Source of the DNA: JAKACA01 sp052143575
GTDB taxonomy: Bacteria; Actinomycetota; Acidimicrobiia; Acidimicrobiales; Bog-793
Length of the DNA stretch: 64,000 bases
Direction: 5' to 3'
NCBI GenBank assembly: GCA_052143575.1
Contig: JBKQSP010000107.1
Span: 23,934 to 87,933 of the forward strand
The stretch's first letter is position 1. Every line of letters starts with the position of its first letter. The position numbers and the translations under genes are program-made. This document shows positions 31,489 through 40,102 of the stretch, piece after piece. The notes beneath the pieces are model-generated. The model ran no database searches. It was not told the origin of the DNA and was given only the letters and a program-made list of their open reading frames with translations.

Positions 31489-32910
31489 ATGACCATGCCG
31501 TCTGTCGTCGACTCAGCTCAGCGGATACGTAGCGGCGAACAGTCCGCCGAGGCGCTCACGCGGGAGTGCCTGGAGGCCGTCGCCGCTGCCAATGTGGACC
31601 TCAACGCCTTCGTCCATCTCGACGGCGACGGCGCCTTGGCGGCTGCTCGCGCCGTCGACGCCGCCGTGCGCGCCGGGCGACACGAGGATCTGGGGCCCTT
31701 GGCAGGCGTGCCGTTCGGGGTGAAGGATCTCGACGACTGCGCCGGCATGCCCACGACGCGCGGGTCGCGATGGTTCGCCAACGAGCCCGCCAAGAGCGTC
31801 GACTCCATCCATGTCGGCCGCCTACGCGCCGCCGGCGCCATCCCGATCGGCAAGACGGCAACCCCGGAGTTCGGGGCGTGGGCCTACACGGCAAGTCCCT
31901 TGCTCGGTGTGACGCGAAACCCATGGGATCTCACCCGCACGCCGGGCGGCTCGAGCGGTGGATCGAGCGCGGCTGTCTCCGCGGGCCTCGTCCCGTTCTG
32001 CACGGCGAGCGACGGAGGTGGCTCGATCCGGACGCCGGCGGCCTTCACCGGCCTGGTCGGCCTGCGGGCGAGCTACGGGCGCGTGCCCACCTTCGGTGAC
32101 ACCCACCTGGCGCAGAACGCCGTCGTGGGAAGTGTCACCACCACAGTGGCCGACACGGCACTCCTGCTCGACGTCATGGCCGGGCCAGACGGGCGGGATC
32201 GCACGTGTCTGCCGCCGCCCCCCGTCAGCTACCTCGACGCCCTCGGACGGCTCGACCTCAGCGGCCTCCGTGTGGCTTGGTCGCGGGATCTCGGCTTTGC
32301 CATCGTCGACACAGAGGTGGCCGCCATCAGCGAGGAGGCCGCCCTCGCCCTCGTCAGGGCGAGCGGAGCCGTCTTGGTCGAGCGACCGATCGTTCTCAGC
32401 GACTACACCCTCACCTACGCCTTCGCCGAGGGGGTCGACAAGTTCGTCGGCGTCGACCCCAGTCTCTGGCAGACGCGCCTCGACGAACTCGACCCGCTCA
32501 TCGTGCCGGCTTGGGAGCATCTCAGTCACCTCACGCTGCCCGAACTCGCCTGGGTGGAGTCCGATCGCCGTGCGCTCGTGCGCGAGATGGCAGCCGTCTT
32601 CGACGACATCGACTTGTTGCTGACGCCCATGGATTCCGTGCCAGCCTTTGCGGCCGAAGGGCCGGCGCCGACCGAGATCAACGGCCTCGAGGTGCACGGC
32701 GGCATGTCCGTGGTCCTTTGCTTCCTTGCCAGCCTCGTGAACCTGCCGGCCCTCAGCGTGCCCGCCGGCCTGACCGCTACAGGTCTCCCGGTCGGGCTGC
32801 AAGTGATCGGACCTCGCTTCCGGGAGGACCTCGTGCTTGCGGCCGCAGCCCGCTACGAGTCGGCACGACCCTGGCCACGCCACTGCCCGCCCTGGGGGCC
32901 GTCTCGCTGA
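31489..32910 (+). CDS. Amidase-signature family protein
   Basis: A 473-residue amidohydrolase. The Ser-cisSer-Lys triad is present: Lys in GVPFGVKDLDD, and GGSSGGSSAAVSAGL with the two serines in TASDGGGSIRTPAAF. GGMSVVLCFLASLVNLPALS and VPAGLTATGLPVGLQVIGP match the C-terminal family motifs. Substrate unknown (acyl amides generally). Transcribed away from the two-component system; the last 15 residues are Pro/Arg-rich. Confidence 0.9.
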   Translation: MTMPSVVDSAQRIRSGEQSAEALTRECLEAVAAANVDLNAFVHLDGDGALAAARAVDAAVRAGRHEDLGPLAGVPFGVKDLDDCAGMPTTRGSRWFANEPAKSVDSIHVGRLRAAGAIPIGKTATPEFGAWAYTASPLLGVTRNPWDLTRTPGGSSGGSSAAVSAGLVPFCTASDGGGSIRTPAAFTGLVGLRASYGRVPTFGDTHLAQNAVVGSVTTTVADTALLLDVMAGPDGRDRTCLPPPPVSYLDALGRLDLSGLRVAWSRDLGFAIVDTEVAAISEEAALALVRASGAVLVERPIVLSDYTLTYAFAEGVDKFVGVDPSLWQTRLDELDPLIVPAWEHLSHLTLPELAWVESDRRALVREMAAVFDDIDLLLTPMDSVPAFAAEGPAPTEINGLEVHGGMSVVLCFLASLVNLPALSVPAGLTATGLPVGLQVIGPRFREDLVLAAAARYESARPWPRHCPPWGPSR

Positions 32911-32983
32911 CCCAGCGGCCGTGAGGCCGTGCGGGATCCTCGGTGCAGCCGGCGCCGACCGGTACGCTCGCCACGGAGGTCGC

Positions 32984-34534
32984 ATGGCGCAGCGCCGGGG
33001 CACGTCAACATCCAACTTCGGCGTCGGCCGGCGCGAGAGCCACGATGCCGCCGGCTTCTATCGGCGGTTCCGGCCGCCGGAGGTCTCTCGGGAGGAGTCG
33101 GTCCCGCCGCCGAGCCGCGTGCCGAAGCCCTTCGTGCAGGGGGACGCTCGGACGATGGCCGAGGTGCCGGACGGATCGGTGGCACTCGTGGTGACGTCGC
33201 CTCCCTACTTCGCCGGCAAGCAATACGAGGAAGAGCTTGAGCGGGACGGCGTCCCGGGCTCCTACCTCGAGTACCTCCAGCTCCTCACCGACGTCTTCGA
33301 CGAGTGCAGGCGGAAGCTGGAGCCCGGTGGCCGCATCGCCGTCAACGTCGCCAACCTGGGGCGCAAGCCCTACCGCAGCCTCTCGGCCGACGTCATCCGG
33401 ATCCTGCAAGACGACCTCGGTCTCCTGCTGCGGGGAGAGGTGATCTGGCAAAAGGGCGAAGGCGCCAGTGGCTCGTGCGCCTGGGGCTCGTTCCGGAGCG
33501 CCGCGAATCCGGTCCTGCGCGACATCACCGAGCGCGTGGTCATCGCCAGCAAAGGCCGCTTCGACCGGGCACGGAGCATCAAACAGCGGCAGGAGGAGGG
33601 GTTGCCCTACGAGAGCACCCTCATGTCGGAGGACTTCATGGCTCTCACGCTCGACGTCTGGTCGATCCCGCCGGAGAGCGCCCGCCGCGTCGGTCATCCC
33701 GCTCCGTTCCCCGTGGAGCTACCCGAACAGCTGATTCGCCTCTTCACCTTCAAGGACGACCTCGTCCTCGACCCCTTCATGGGCAGCGGGTCGGCGCTGC
33801 TGGCGGCGGCCAGGCTCGGGCGGCGCTACATCGGTTACGACTTGGAGCCCGAGTACGTCGCGATCGCCGAGCGCCGAGTCCGCCAAGAACTCGATAGTGC
33901 TGGCGCATCGGCGGGACCGCGGCGAATCCAGGTGTCCATCGAGTCCAACACCGAACCCGTAGAGGAGGACTTTCAGGGCCGAGCGACGGGAGCGGGAAAG
34001 CGGGCAGAGCAACTCGCCGAGGACGCTCTGCTCGCCGCCGGCTTCGTCATCACTCGCCGCAACCATCGCATCGCCAGTACGGGCGTCACCGTCGACTTCG
34101 TTGCAACGGACGCCCACGGAGTCGTCTGGTTCTTCGACGTCGCCGGGACCTTCACGACCTACCGCGGGGGGCTGCTTCGAAACGAAACGGTCTGGAGGTC
34201 ACTGGGGCGCGCCCATGCGATCCGCGGGCGCCTTACCTCCGAGTATCGCCTCGTCTTCCTGACGACCCATCTGCCGCGTCCGGCCAGTGAAGGCGACGCA
34301 GCACTGCGCGCTGCGGGGCCGTGTGCATTCTTCGACGCCATCGAGCTGCTGTCAGACGATGCGCGTGACCGCTTGGCGCTCTACGCGAAGGGCGACAACA
34401 GCGACGCGCCGCTGGCTGGCTATTGGACGCTCGCCGACCTTTCTCGTCGCCACCCCCCCGGCCGTGTCCCACGGCAGGCGCCATCGCCGGGAGACGCAGG
34501 ATCGGGTTCTTGTACTCACGTGCCGCCTGGTTGA
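32984..34534 (+). CDS. Beta-class DNA methyltransferase with a C-terminal nuclease-like domain
   Basis: A 516-residue protein. The methyltransferase (about 45-310) has the catalytic motif VVTSPPYFAG at residues 71-75 (SPPY, typical of N4-cytosine and some N6-adenine enzymes) ahead of the SAM motif LDPFMGSGSALLAA near 265, the beta-class order. Residues about 325-470 form a separate domain: GAGKRAEQLAEDALLAAGFV, TVDFVATDAHGVVWFFDVAG, which resembles a PD-(D/E)xK fold of the UPF0102/Mrr kind, but the usual lysine is Gly, so nuclease activity is doubtful. No restriction enzyme gene is adjacent. GGAGG precedes the ATG. The last 35 residues are low-complexity. Confidence 0.85.
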   Translation: MAQRRGTSTSNFGVGRRESHDAAGFYRRFRPPEVSREESVPPPSRVPKPFVQGDARTMAEVPDGSVALVVTSPPYFAGKQYEEELERDGVPGSYLEYLQLLTDVFDECRRKLEPGGRIAVNVANLGRKPYRSLSADVIRILQDDLGLLLRGEVIWQKGEGASGSCAWGSFRSAANPVLRDITERVVIASKGRFDRARSIKQRQEEGLPYESTLMSEDFMALTLDVWSIPPESARRVGHPAPFPVELPEQLIRLFTFKDDLVLDPFMGSGSALLAAARLGRRYIGYDLEPEYVAIAERRVRQELDSAGASAGPRRIQVSIESNTEPVEEDFQGRATGAGKRAEQLAEDALLAAGFVITRRNHRIASTGVTVDFVATDAHGVVWFFDVAGTFTTYRGGLLRNETVWRSLGRAHAIRGRLTSEYRLVFLTTHLPRPASEGDAALRAAGPCAFFDAIELLSDDARDRLALYAKGDNSDAPLAGYWTLADLSRRHPPGRVPRQAPSPGDAGSGSCTHVPPG

Positions 34535-34569
34535 GAACGGTTGTCGACCGAGAGAGGGAGGTGGCGCCA

Positions 34570-35652
34570 TCAGCTGAGATGACCGCGTGCCGCGATCGGC
34601 CAGCGATCGACGAGCTGCCCACCTGAGACGACCTCGTAGTAGTCGAACAGGTTGACCGCCGTGCAGATGTGATTGGGCACGACGCGCACGACCGTTCCGA
34701 TAGCCGGCGTCGGCTGCGCCCCGAGCCGTACCATGCCATGGCACTCCGAGAGAGCGGCGACGGTGGCGTCACCGAGCTCGGGGACGGCGCCGTGACCGCT
34801 CAGCCAGTCCGGCCGGTCGCTCGCCAGGGCCTTGCTGCCGGCGTCGATGACGGCTTGGCCACCTACCGCGGTGCTCACGACGGTAGCGGCGACGGCGACG
34901 GCGACATCTCTCGGTTTGGCCGTGCCGAGCGCCAGCTGCTGGCGGTCGTTGAACACATAGGTCCCTGGACGCTCTTCGGTCACCCGGCCGACGGCAGAAG
35001 CGATCGCCGTCGGGGTCGACCCGGCGCTCACGGTGGGGGCGGTGACGCCGGCGGCAGCGAGGTACTCGACGGCGAGGTCGAGCGTCCGGCTCTCGTCGGC
35101 GGCTGCCGCGGCCGCGGCGGAGGGACGGTAGCTGTGCCCGCCGTGAGTGAACACGCCGCCGACATCGAGACCGAGCTCCCCGCAGCGCAGGGCGAGGTCA
35201 ACCGCTGCTTCAGGGGCGACCCCGCTGCGGTGCTGGCCGGAGTCGAGCTCGATGAGGACCGTCAGGCAGTCGGGCGCGGGTACGGCGCCAGCGAGGGCAC
35301 GAGCGGCATCGATCGAGTCGACACCGACAGAGAGCCGCATCCCGCCGGCGAGTGCTCGCAGGCGGGATGCCTTGGAACCGGCAGGGTACAAGGGGTAAGC
35401 GATGAAGATGTCGTCGAAGCCGCTGGCGGCGAACACTTCGGCCTCCCCGAGGCTGGCGACGGTCACGCCGCGCCCGCCGGCATTGATCTGCATCCTGGCG
35501 ATCTGCGGCGACTTGTGCGTCTTCACGTGCGGGCGGAGCGCTACGCCAATGGCCAGCATTTGCGACGCCATCGAGTCGATGTTCGCCGACAACGTGTCGA
35601 GATCGATGACGAGCGCCGGCGTGTCGATGCCGTCCGGAAGCGACCACAGCAT
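34570..35652 (-). CDS. D-threonine aldolase / D-serine dehydratase-like PLP enzyme
   Basis: A fold-type III (alanine-racemase-like) enzyme of 360 residues. N-terminus DTPALVIDLDTLSANIDSMA, PLP-lysine region RPHVKTHKSPQIARMQINAG, GVTVASLGEAEVFAASG, VGGVFTHGGHSY, SAGSTPTA (phosphate cup) and a C-terminal metal motif (HGAVPE ... VVPNHICTAVNLF with His and Cys) typical of this family. It would act on D-3-hydroxy amino acids. ATG follows AGGAACC-like weak ribosome site. Convergent with the methyltransferase gene. Confidence 0.88.
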   Translation of the reverse strand: MLWSLPDGIDTPALVIDLDTLSANIDSMASQMLAIGVALRPHVKTHKSPQIARMQINAGGRGVTVASLGEAEVFAASGFDDIFIAYPLYPAGSKASRLRALAGGMRLSVGVDSIDAARALAGAVPAPDCLTVLIELDSGQHRSGVAPEAAVDLALRCGELGLDVGGVFTHGGHSYRPSAAAAAAADESRTLDLAVEYLAAAGVTAPTVSAGSTPTAIASAVGRVTEERPGTYVFNDRQQLALGTAKPRDVAVAVAATVVSTAVGGQAVIDAGSKALASDRPDWLSGHGAVPELGDATVAALSECHGMVRLGAQPTPAIGTVVRVVPNHICTAVNLFDYYEVVSGGQLVDRWPIAARGHLS

Positions 35653-35867
35653 GGTGGTTCCTCTCTGTCGAGACTCTGTCGGGAGCGAGACCAGTCGAGC
35701 ACGGTCTCGTCCTGATGCAAAGGGAACGTCAGCAGCTTGGACCATCCTGCCAGCAAGACCCAGTTGCCCGCGTGCGAACCGCCGAGTCCGAGGGGCGGGA
35801 GTCCGCTCCTCTCAGTCGGATCGCGCGTAACCTCTGCGTCGGTATTCGTCTCGAAAGGACCCACGTC

Positions 35868-38378
35868 ATGATGCGACCGTTCCGAGCCGACGCGTCTTCT
35901 CGCGCTGCCAGGGCACCCATGAACCTGCGGCGCGTGGGTGTCAGTCTGCTCGCCGTCGTGCCGATGGCCCTTGTCGTGGTGGCTTCCGGCCAGGTCGGCT
36001 CCGCCGCAGCCAGCCCAGCAAGCCGCCACGTCGTCGTGCCAAGGACCGCGAGGGTGACACCCTCGAGCCACGTGGGCTTCACGCCCCCCCTCCCGGCCGG
36101 CACGCGCTACGCGCCGGCCAGCGCACGCCAGCCGAGCGGTGCTTCCGCGGGCCTGGCCGCCCTGAGCTTTCGCGGTGCACCGCCGGCCGACCGGCGCACG
36201 GCGCCGAGACCGAGTGCCGCCGCCCTGCGGGTCCGCTCCAGCACGAAGCGGTCGCTGAAGGCAGCCCCCGTGCCGCCCACCACGACGGAGATCACCGCAG
36301 TCAGCTGTAGCTCTTCCACGCTCTGCGTCGCCGTCGGATGGACGTCCGACTACGACACAGACGTCGGTTACGCGGCGAAGTGGAACGGCCACGCCTGGTC
36401 CACCATGAGCGTGCCGCACTACGCCCCCAACGGCTACCTGTACTCCCAGGAGTTGTACGGCGTGTCGTGTCCGTCTGCCACGAGCTGCGTTGCAGTAGGC
36501 TACGCCTCTTCCAGCGACGAGGCGCTGTCGGAGACCTGGAACGGCAGCAAATGGAGCCTCCAGTTGACCTCCGTGTCGGAGTATCCCGAGCTCTTTGGCG
36601 TGTCGTGCGTGTCGTCTCACTACTGCAAAGCGGTCGGCACCCTCGACGACGAGCAGCCCCTCGCCCTCACCTGGGATGGCTCGACTTGGACGACTGACTC
36701 GATGCCACCCATTCCTGACTCGGAAAACTACCTCTATGGCGTTTCCTGCACCTCCGATACGTCCTGCACCGCTGCCGGCGTCCAGGACCGCAACGAGACG
36801 CTCGTCATGTCTTGGGCGGGCGCAAGCTGGGCTCAGGTCACCGCTCTCAACCCGGGCGACGACTACGACCACCTCTACGGGATCTCCTGTGCCGCCGGTG
36901 TCTGCATGGCCGTCGGGACGCAGGAGAACGGCGACCAGGTGACTGGCTTGATCGAAAAGCTGAACGTGGGCAGCACGTCCGTCTCGTCGGCGACGAGCGG
37001 AGCGAACCCTGACATCTCCTTTACCGACCTCGCCGCCGTCTCCTGCTCGTCTGCGAGCTTCTGTGTCGCCGTCGGCTACGGATCGAGCGTCGGCGAGGAT
37101 ATCGAGAACAGCTATGCGGCGTCGTACAACGGTTCGAAGTGGAAGGCGATCACGAGCGCCTCACCGGGGATGGAACCCTACGACGCGTTCATGGGTGTGT
37201 CGTGTGTCTCGAGCAGTCGCTGCATCGCGGTCGGTACGCAGTGGTCGGTAAGCACCTCTTTCACCTATCTCGCCCTCGCCGAGGGCCTGTCCAAGGGCGC
37301 TTTCGTGACGTCGTCGGTGCCGAACCTGTTCACGACGGAGGGCTACGTCGATGCGGTGGCGTGCGCCAGCTCCAGGTTCTGCGTCGCGGTCGGCACCCTC
37401 TACCCCGGTGATGCCGACGTCGCACTCGTCGAGCTCTGGAACGGCCAGACATGGAGGATGGTTGCATCGCCCAGCCCAGGCGGCTACGCGTCCTGGTTGG
37501 ACGGCGCCTCGTGCACGTCGACCACCTTCTGCATGCTCGTCGGAGGCTTCGAGAGCTTGGAAGACGACAACGTACCGCTCGTCGTCACCTACAACGGCTC
37601 CTCCCTCGTCGCCCATGTCGCTCCGATATCGGATCTTGACGAGTACGAGGCTGCGCTCTACTCAGTCTCGTGTGTCAGCCCCTCGGCGTGCCTCGCCGTC
37701 GGCGAGCAGTATGACCCGCCGTTCTCGGTCTGGTGGAATGGCAGGAGCCTGTCCGTGTCGGCCATGTTGCAACCTCAGGACGAGTACGCCGATCCGTATG
37801 CGGTCAGCTGTGTCTCGAAATCGAAGTGCTTCGCCGTCGTCGAGTACGAGACGAGCCAGGACTACCAGTCCTACATCAGCGAGTGGGATGGCTCCCGCTG
37901 GAGCTTCGTGACCGAGCAGGTGCGGATCCCCGGCGAGTCGGAAGTGGAGCTGGAGGGAATGCACTGCTACTCGTCCAAGCGCTGCATCGCGGTTGGCGCT
38001 GCCTATTCGGGCAGTTATTGGCGAGCGGTGAGCGACATCTACAACGGATCGAAGTGGAGCGTCAGCCTCCTCGCCCTCCCGCTCGGCTCCGAGTCCTTCG
38101 TTCTCGAGGGCATCACCTGCACGACGGCGAGCTCCTGCATCGCCGTCGGAGAGTCCGAGAGCCTGTCCAACGGCGATGACTATCCCGCCATGTCGAAGTT
38201 GACGGGGTCCACCTGGTCCCACAGCACCGTCGTCGGCAAGGGGAGCGGCCAGCTCTACAGCATCGCCTGCGCCTCGTCGTCGCTCTGTTTCGCCGGTGGA
38301 GTGAGCTACCCGAGCCTCAGCAACGACAAGGCGCTCATCGAACAGGACAAGAACGGCAGCTGGTCGGTCGCGCCCTGA
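35868..38378 (+). CDS. Secreted 14-blade Cys-pair repeat protein (A)
   Basis: An 836-residue exported protein. A basic N-terminus and hydrophobic stretch (VGVSLLAVVPMALVVVASG) end near an Ala-rich cleavage site; a Pro/Ala/Arg region of about 90 residues follows. Then come exactly 14 blades, each with SC-x5-C-x-AVG (for example VSCSSSTLCVAVG), about 45 residues, and WNGSKWS-type turns; blade 5 is one residue shorter. The Cys pair probably staples each blade. Two seven-bladed propellers is the simplest reading. Function unknown. AAAGGA precedes the ATG. Nearby proteins B and C share the same 14-blade plan. Confidence 0.82.
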   Translation: MMRPFRADASSRAARAPMNLRRVGVSLLAVVPMALVVVASGQVGSAAASPASRHVVVPRTARVTPSSHVGFTPPLPAGTRYAPASARQPSGASAGLAALSFRGAPPADRRTAPRPSAAALRVRSSTKRSLKAAPVPPTTTEITAVSCSSSTLCVAVGWTSDYDTDVGYAAKWNGHAWSTMSVPHYAPNGYLYSQELYGVSCPSATSCVAVGYASSSDEALSETWNGSKWSLQLTSVSEYPELFGVSCVSSHYCKAVGTLDDEQPLALTWDGSTWTTDSMPPIPDSENYLYGVSCTSDTSCTAAGVQDRNETLVMSWAGASWAQVTALNPGDDYDHLYGISCAAGVCMAVGTQENGDQVTGLIEKLNVGSTSVSSATSGANPDISFTDLAAVSCSSASFCVAVGYGSSVGEDIENSYAASYNGSKWKAITSASPGMEPYDAFMGVSCVSSSRCIAVGTQWSVSTSFTYLALAEGLSKGAFVTSSVPNLFTTEGYVDAVACASSRFCVAVGTLYPGDADVALVELWNGQTWRMVASPSPGGYASWLDGASCTSTTFCMLVGGFESLEDDNVPLVVTYNGSSLVAHVAPISDLDEYEAALYSVSCVSPSACLAVGEQYDPPFSVWWNGRSLSVSAMLQPQDEYADPYAVSCVSKSKCFAVVEYETSQDYQSYISEWDGSRWSFVTEQVRIPGESEVELEGMHCYSSKRCIAVGAAYSGSYWRAVSDIYNGSKWSVSLLALPLGSESFVLEGITCTTASSCIAVGESESLSNGDDYPAMSKLTGSTWSHSTVVGKGSGQLYSIACASSSLCFAGGVSYPSLSNDKALIEQDKNGSWSVAP

Positions 38379-38569
38379 CGCCTTGGGCCTCCGCGGAGAG
38401 AGGCGACGACGCTGCGGTTTCGACGCAGCAGCCATTGTCGTGTGACGACGAAGACGGGTCGTCTTCCCTCCGCGGGCGGGTGTAGCTTCAAGGCGAAACG
38501 GACTCTCAGCGGTCCAGGCGGTTTCGGCGCACCGTTGACGTGTGCCGATCGGGGGCAATGGAGGCGACC

Positions 38570-39970
38570 ATGGCAAGGCAACGCCGGCGCACGCACGTGG
38601 AGCGCCATCGGGCATCTCGTCGATTCGCTGCTTTCGTGGCCCTCGTAGGACTGCTCGCCGTCATCGGTCCCGTTGCCGTCTCGTCGGCGGCCTCCGCGTC
38701 GGCTGCGTCGCCCTCCTGGATCAACAAGATGGATCCTGGCGACGACTTCGAGCCACCCAGCAATCTCTACGGGGCCTCGATGGCCTACGACCCGGCCATG
38801 AAAGCCATGGTCCTCTACGGCGGGTACCTCTCCAACTTCGGCGTACAGCCCACCTACGACACCTTGAGCAGCCAAGGCTGGACGCTCGGCTTGCCCGGGC
38901 CGGGCGGGACCGACTTGCACGCCGGGTACTTCGCCTCGATGGCCTACGACCCTGCCATGTCCGGCATGCTCCTGTACAACACGAATGGAAAGACGTGGAT
39001 GCTGAAGGACTCCGCCTGGACCGAGTTCGGGCAGTCGGGACCCACACCGGGAGCACGAAGCGAGGCATCGATGGCCTATGACGCCGCCTCCGGCCAGATG
39101 GTCCTCTTCGGCGGGGCAGGCGGCGGTGAAGGCTCCTGCGGCTTGGCTTGCAGCGACACCTGGATCTGGAACGGCTCCAAGTGGAGGCAGGCGATCGATC
39201 CCACCGACAAACACGGGTGCCCGTCGGACTGTCCCGACAGCCCACCAGCCGGGTACTGGGGCTCGATGGTCTACGACGCCGCCACTCGGGATCTCGTGCT
39301 CACCCCCGGGCTGACGCCGTTCAAAGACACTCCTCCACGTGGCACCTACATCTGGAACGGGACGAAGTGGAGCCGCAAGACGGCCGCGCTCCCGTCCGGC
39401 ACCTACCTCGGCTCCATGGCCTACGACCCCGCAACGGGCAACGTCGTGCAGTTCGGGGGATTCGGCAACAGCCAGCTGCAGCGCCGAACGTGGACGTGGA
39501 ACGGCAGCACCTGGTCCGCCACGACCGCTCCCGGCCCGAGTGCCCGCCGTGGGGCGGCGATGGCCTACGACCCCGCCACTCGTTTCGTGATCCTCTTCGG
39601 CGGTGACAACAGCAGCGCGGACTTCGTCCCTGTACCGGATCTCCCATGGAACTGGGGGTACACCTACGTATCGACGGCCACCGCTCTCTCGGCGTCCGCC
39701 AACCCCGCCATCACCGGCAAGGCGGTCTCCTACACCGCCAAGGTGACTCCGAACCCCGGCGGCGGCACGGTCCGCTTCACGAGCAACGGCGCCACCATCG
39801 CGGGGTGCGGCGCCGTGGCGGTCGCCCATTCCACCGGTAAGGCGACCTGCAAGATCACGTACCGCACGGCCGGCTCGCTCTCGATCCTTGCTTCCTTCTC
39901 CGGGCACGCCGGCTACGAGACGTCGAAATCCGCCGTTCTGCACGAGAAGGTGAAGGTGGCACGAGTCTGA
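38570..39970 (+). CDS. Secreted kelch-type propeller with C-terminal Ig-like domain
   Basis: A 466-residue exported protein. Signal segment FAAFVALVGLLAVIGPVAVS after an Arg-rich start. Six kelch-like repeats with SMAYDPAxxxMVLYGG (ASMAYDPAMKAMVLYGG, AAMAYDPATRFVILFGG and others) form a propeller, as in galactose-oxidase-type folds. The last 95 residues (SASANPAITGKAVSYTAKVT and so on) are a bacterial Ig-like domain. GGAGG lies 5 nt before the chosen ATG; another ATG 12 bases upstream lacks a site. Follows protein A by about 190 bp. Confidence 0.82.
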   Translation: MARQRRRTHVERHRASRRFAAFVALVGLLAVIGPVAVSSAASASAASPSWINKMDPGDDFEPPSNLYGASMAYDPAMKAMVLYGGYLSNFGVQPTYDTLSSQGWTLGLPGPGGTDLHAGYFASMAYDPAMSGMLLYNTNGKTWMLKDSAWTEFGQSGPTPGARSEASMAYDAASGQMVLFGGAGGGEGSCGLACSDTWIWNGSKWRQAIDPTDKHGCPSDCPDSPPAGYWGSMVYDAATRDLVLTPGLTPFKDTPPRGTYIWNGTKWSRKTAALPSGTYLGSMAYDPATGNVVQFGGFGNSQLQRRTWTWNGSTWSATTAPGPSARRGAAMAYDPATRFVILFGGDNSSADFVPVPDLPWNWGYTYVSTATALSASANPAITGKAVSYTAKVTPNPGGGTVRFTSNGATIAGCGAVAVAHSTGKATCKITYRTAGSLSILASFSGHAGYETSKSAVLHEKVKVARV

Positions 39971-40102
39971 GGCGAGCTGCCGAAGCCTGGAGGTGACACG
40001 CTCGGGACAGGAAGCCCCCTCCCTGACCCGAACCGCGCCGGTCCGGCCACCCTCGTACGGGTAGCAGGGCGCACCTCCTGGCGGCACGACGACTCGGCGG
40101 TC

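Noticed and set aside
38306..40087. Minus-strand open frame of nearly 600 codons opposite the kelch gene
   Set aside because: Arg/Gly/Val-rich with no domain; the plus strand has signal peptide, kelch repeats and a ribosome site.
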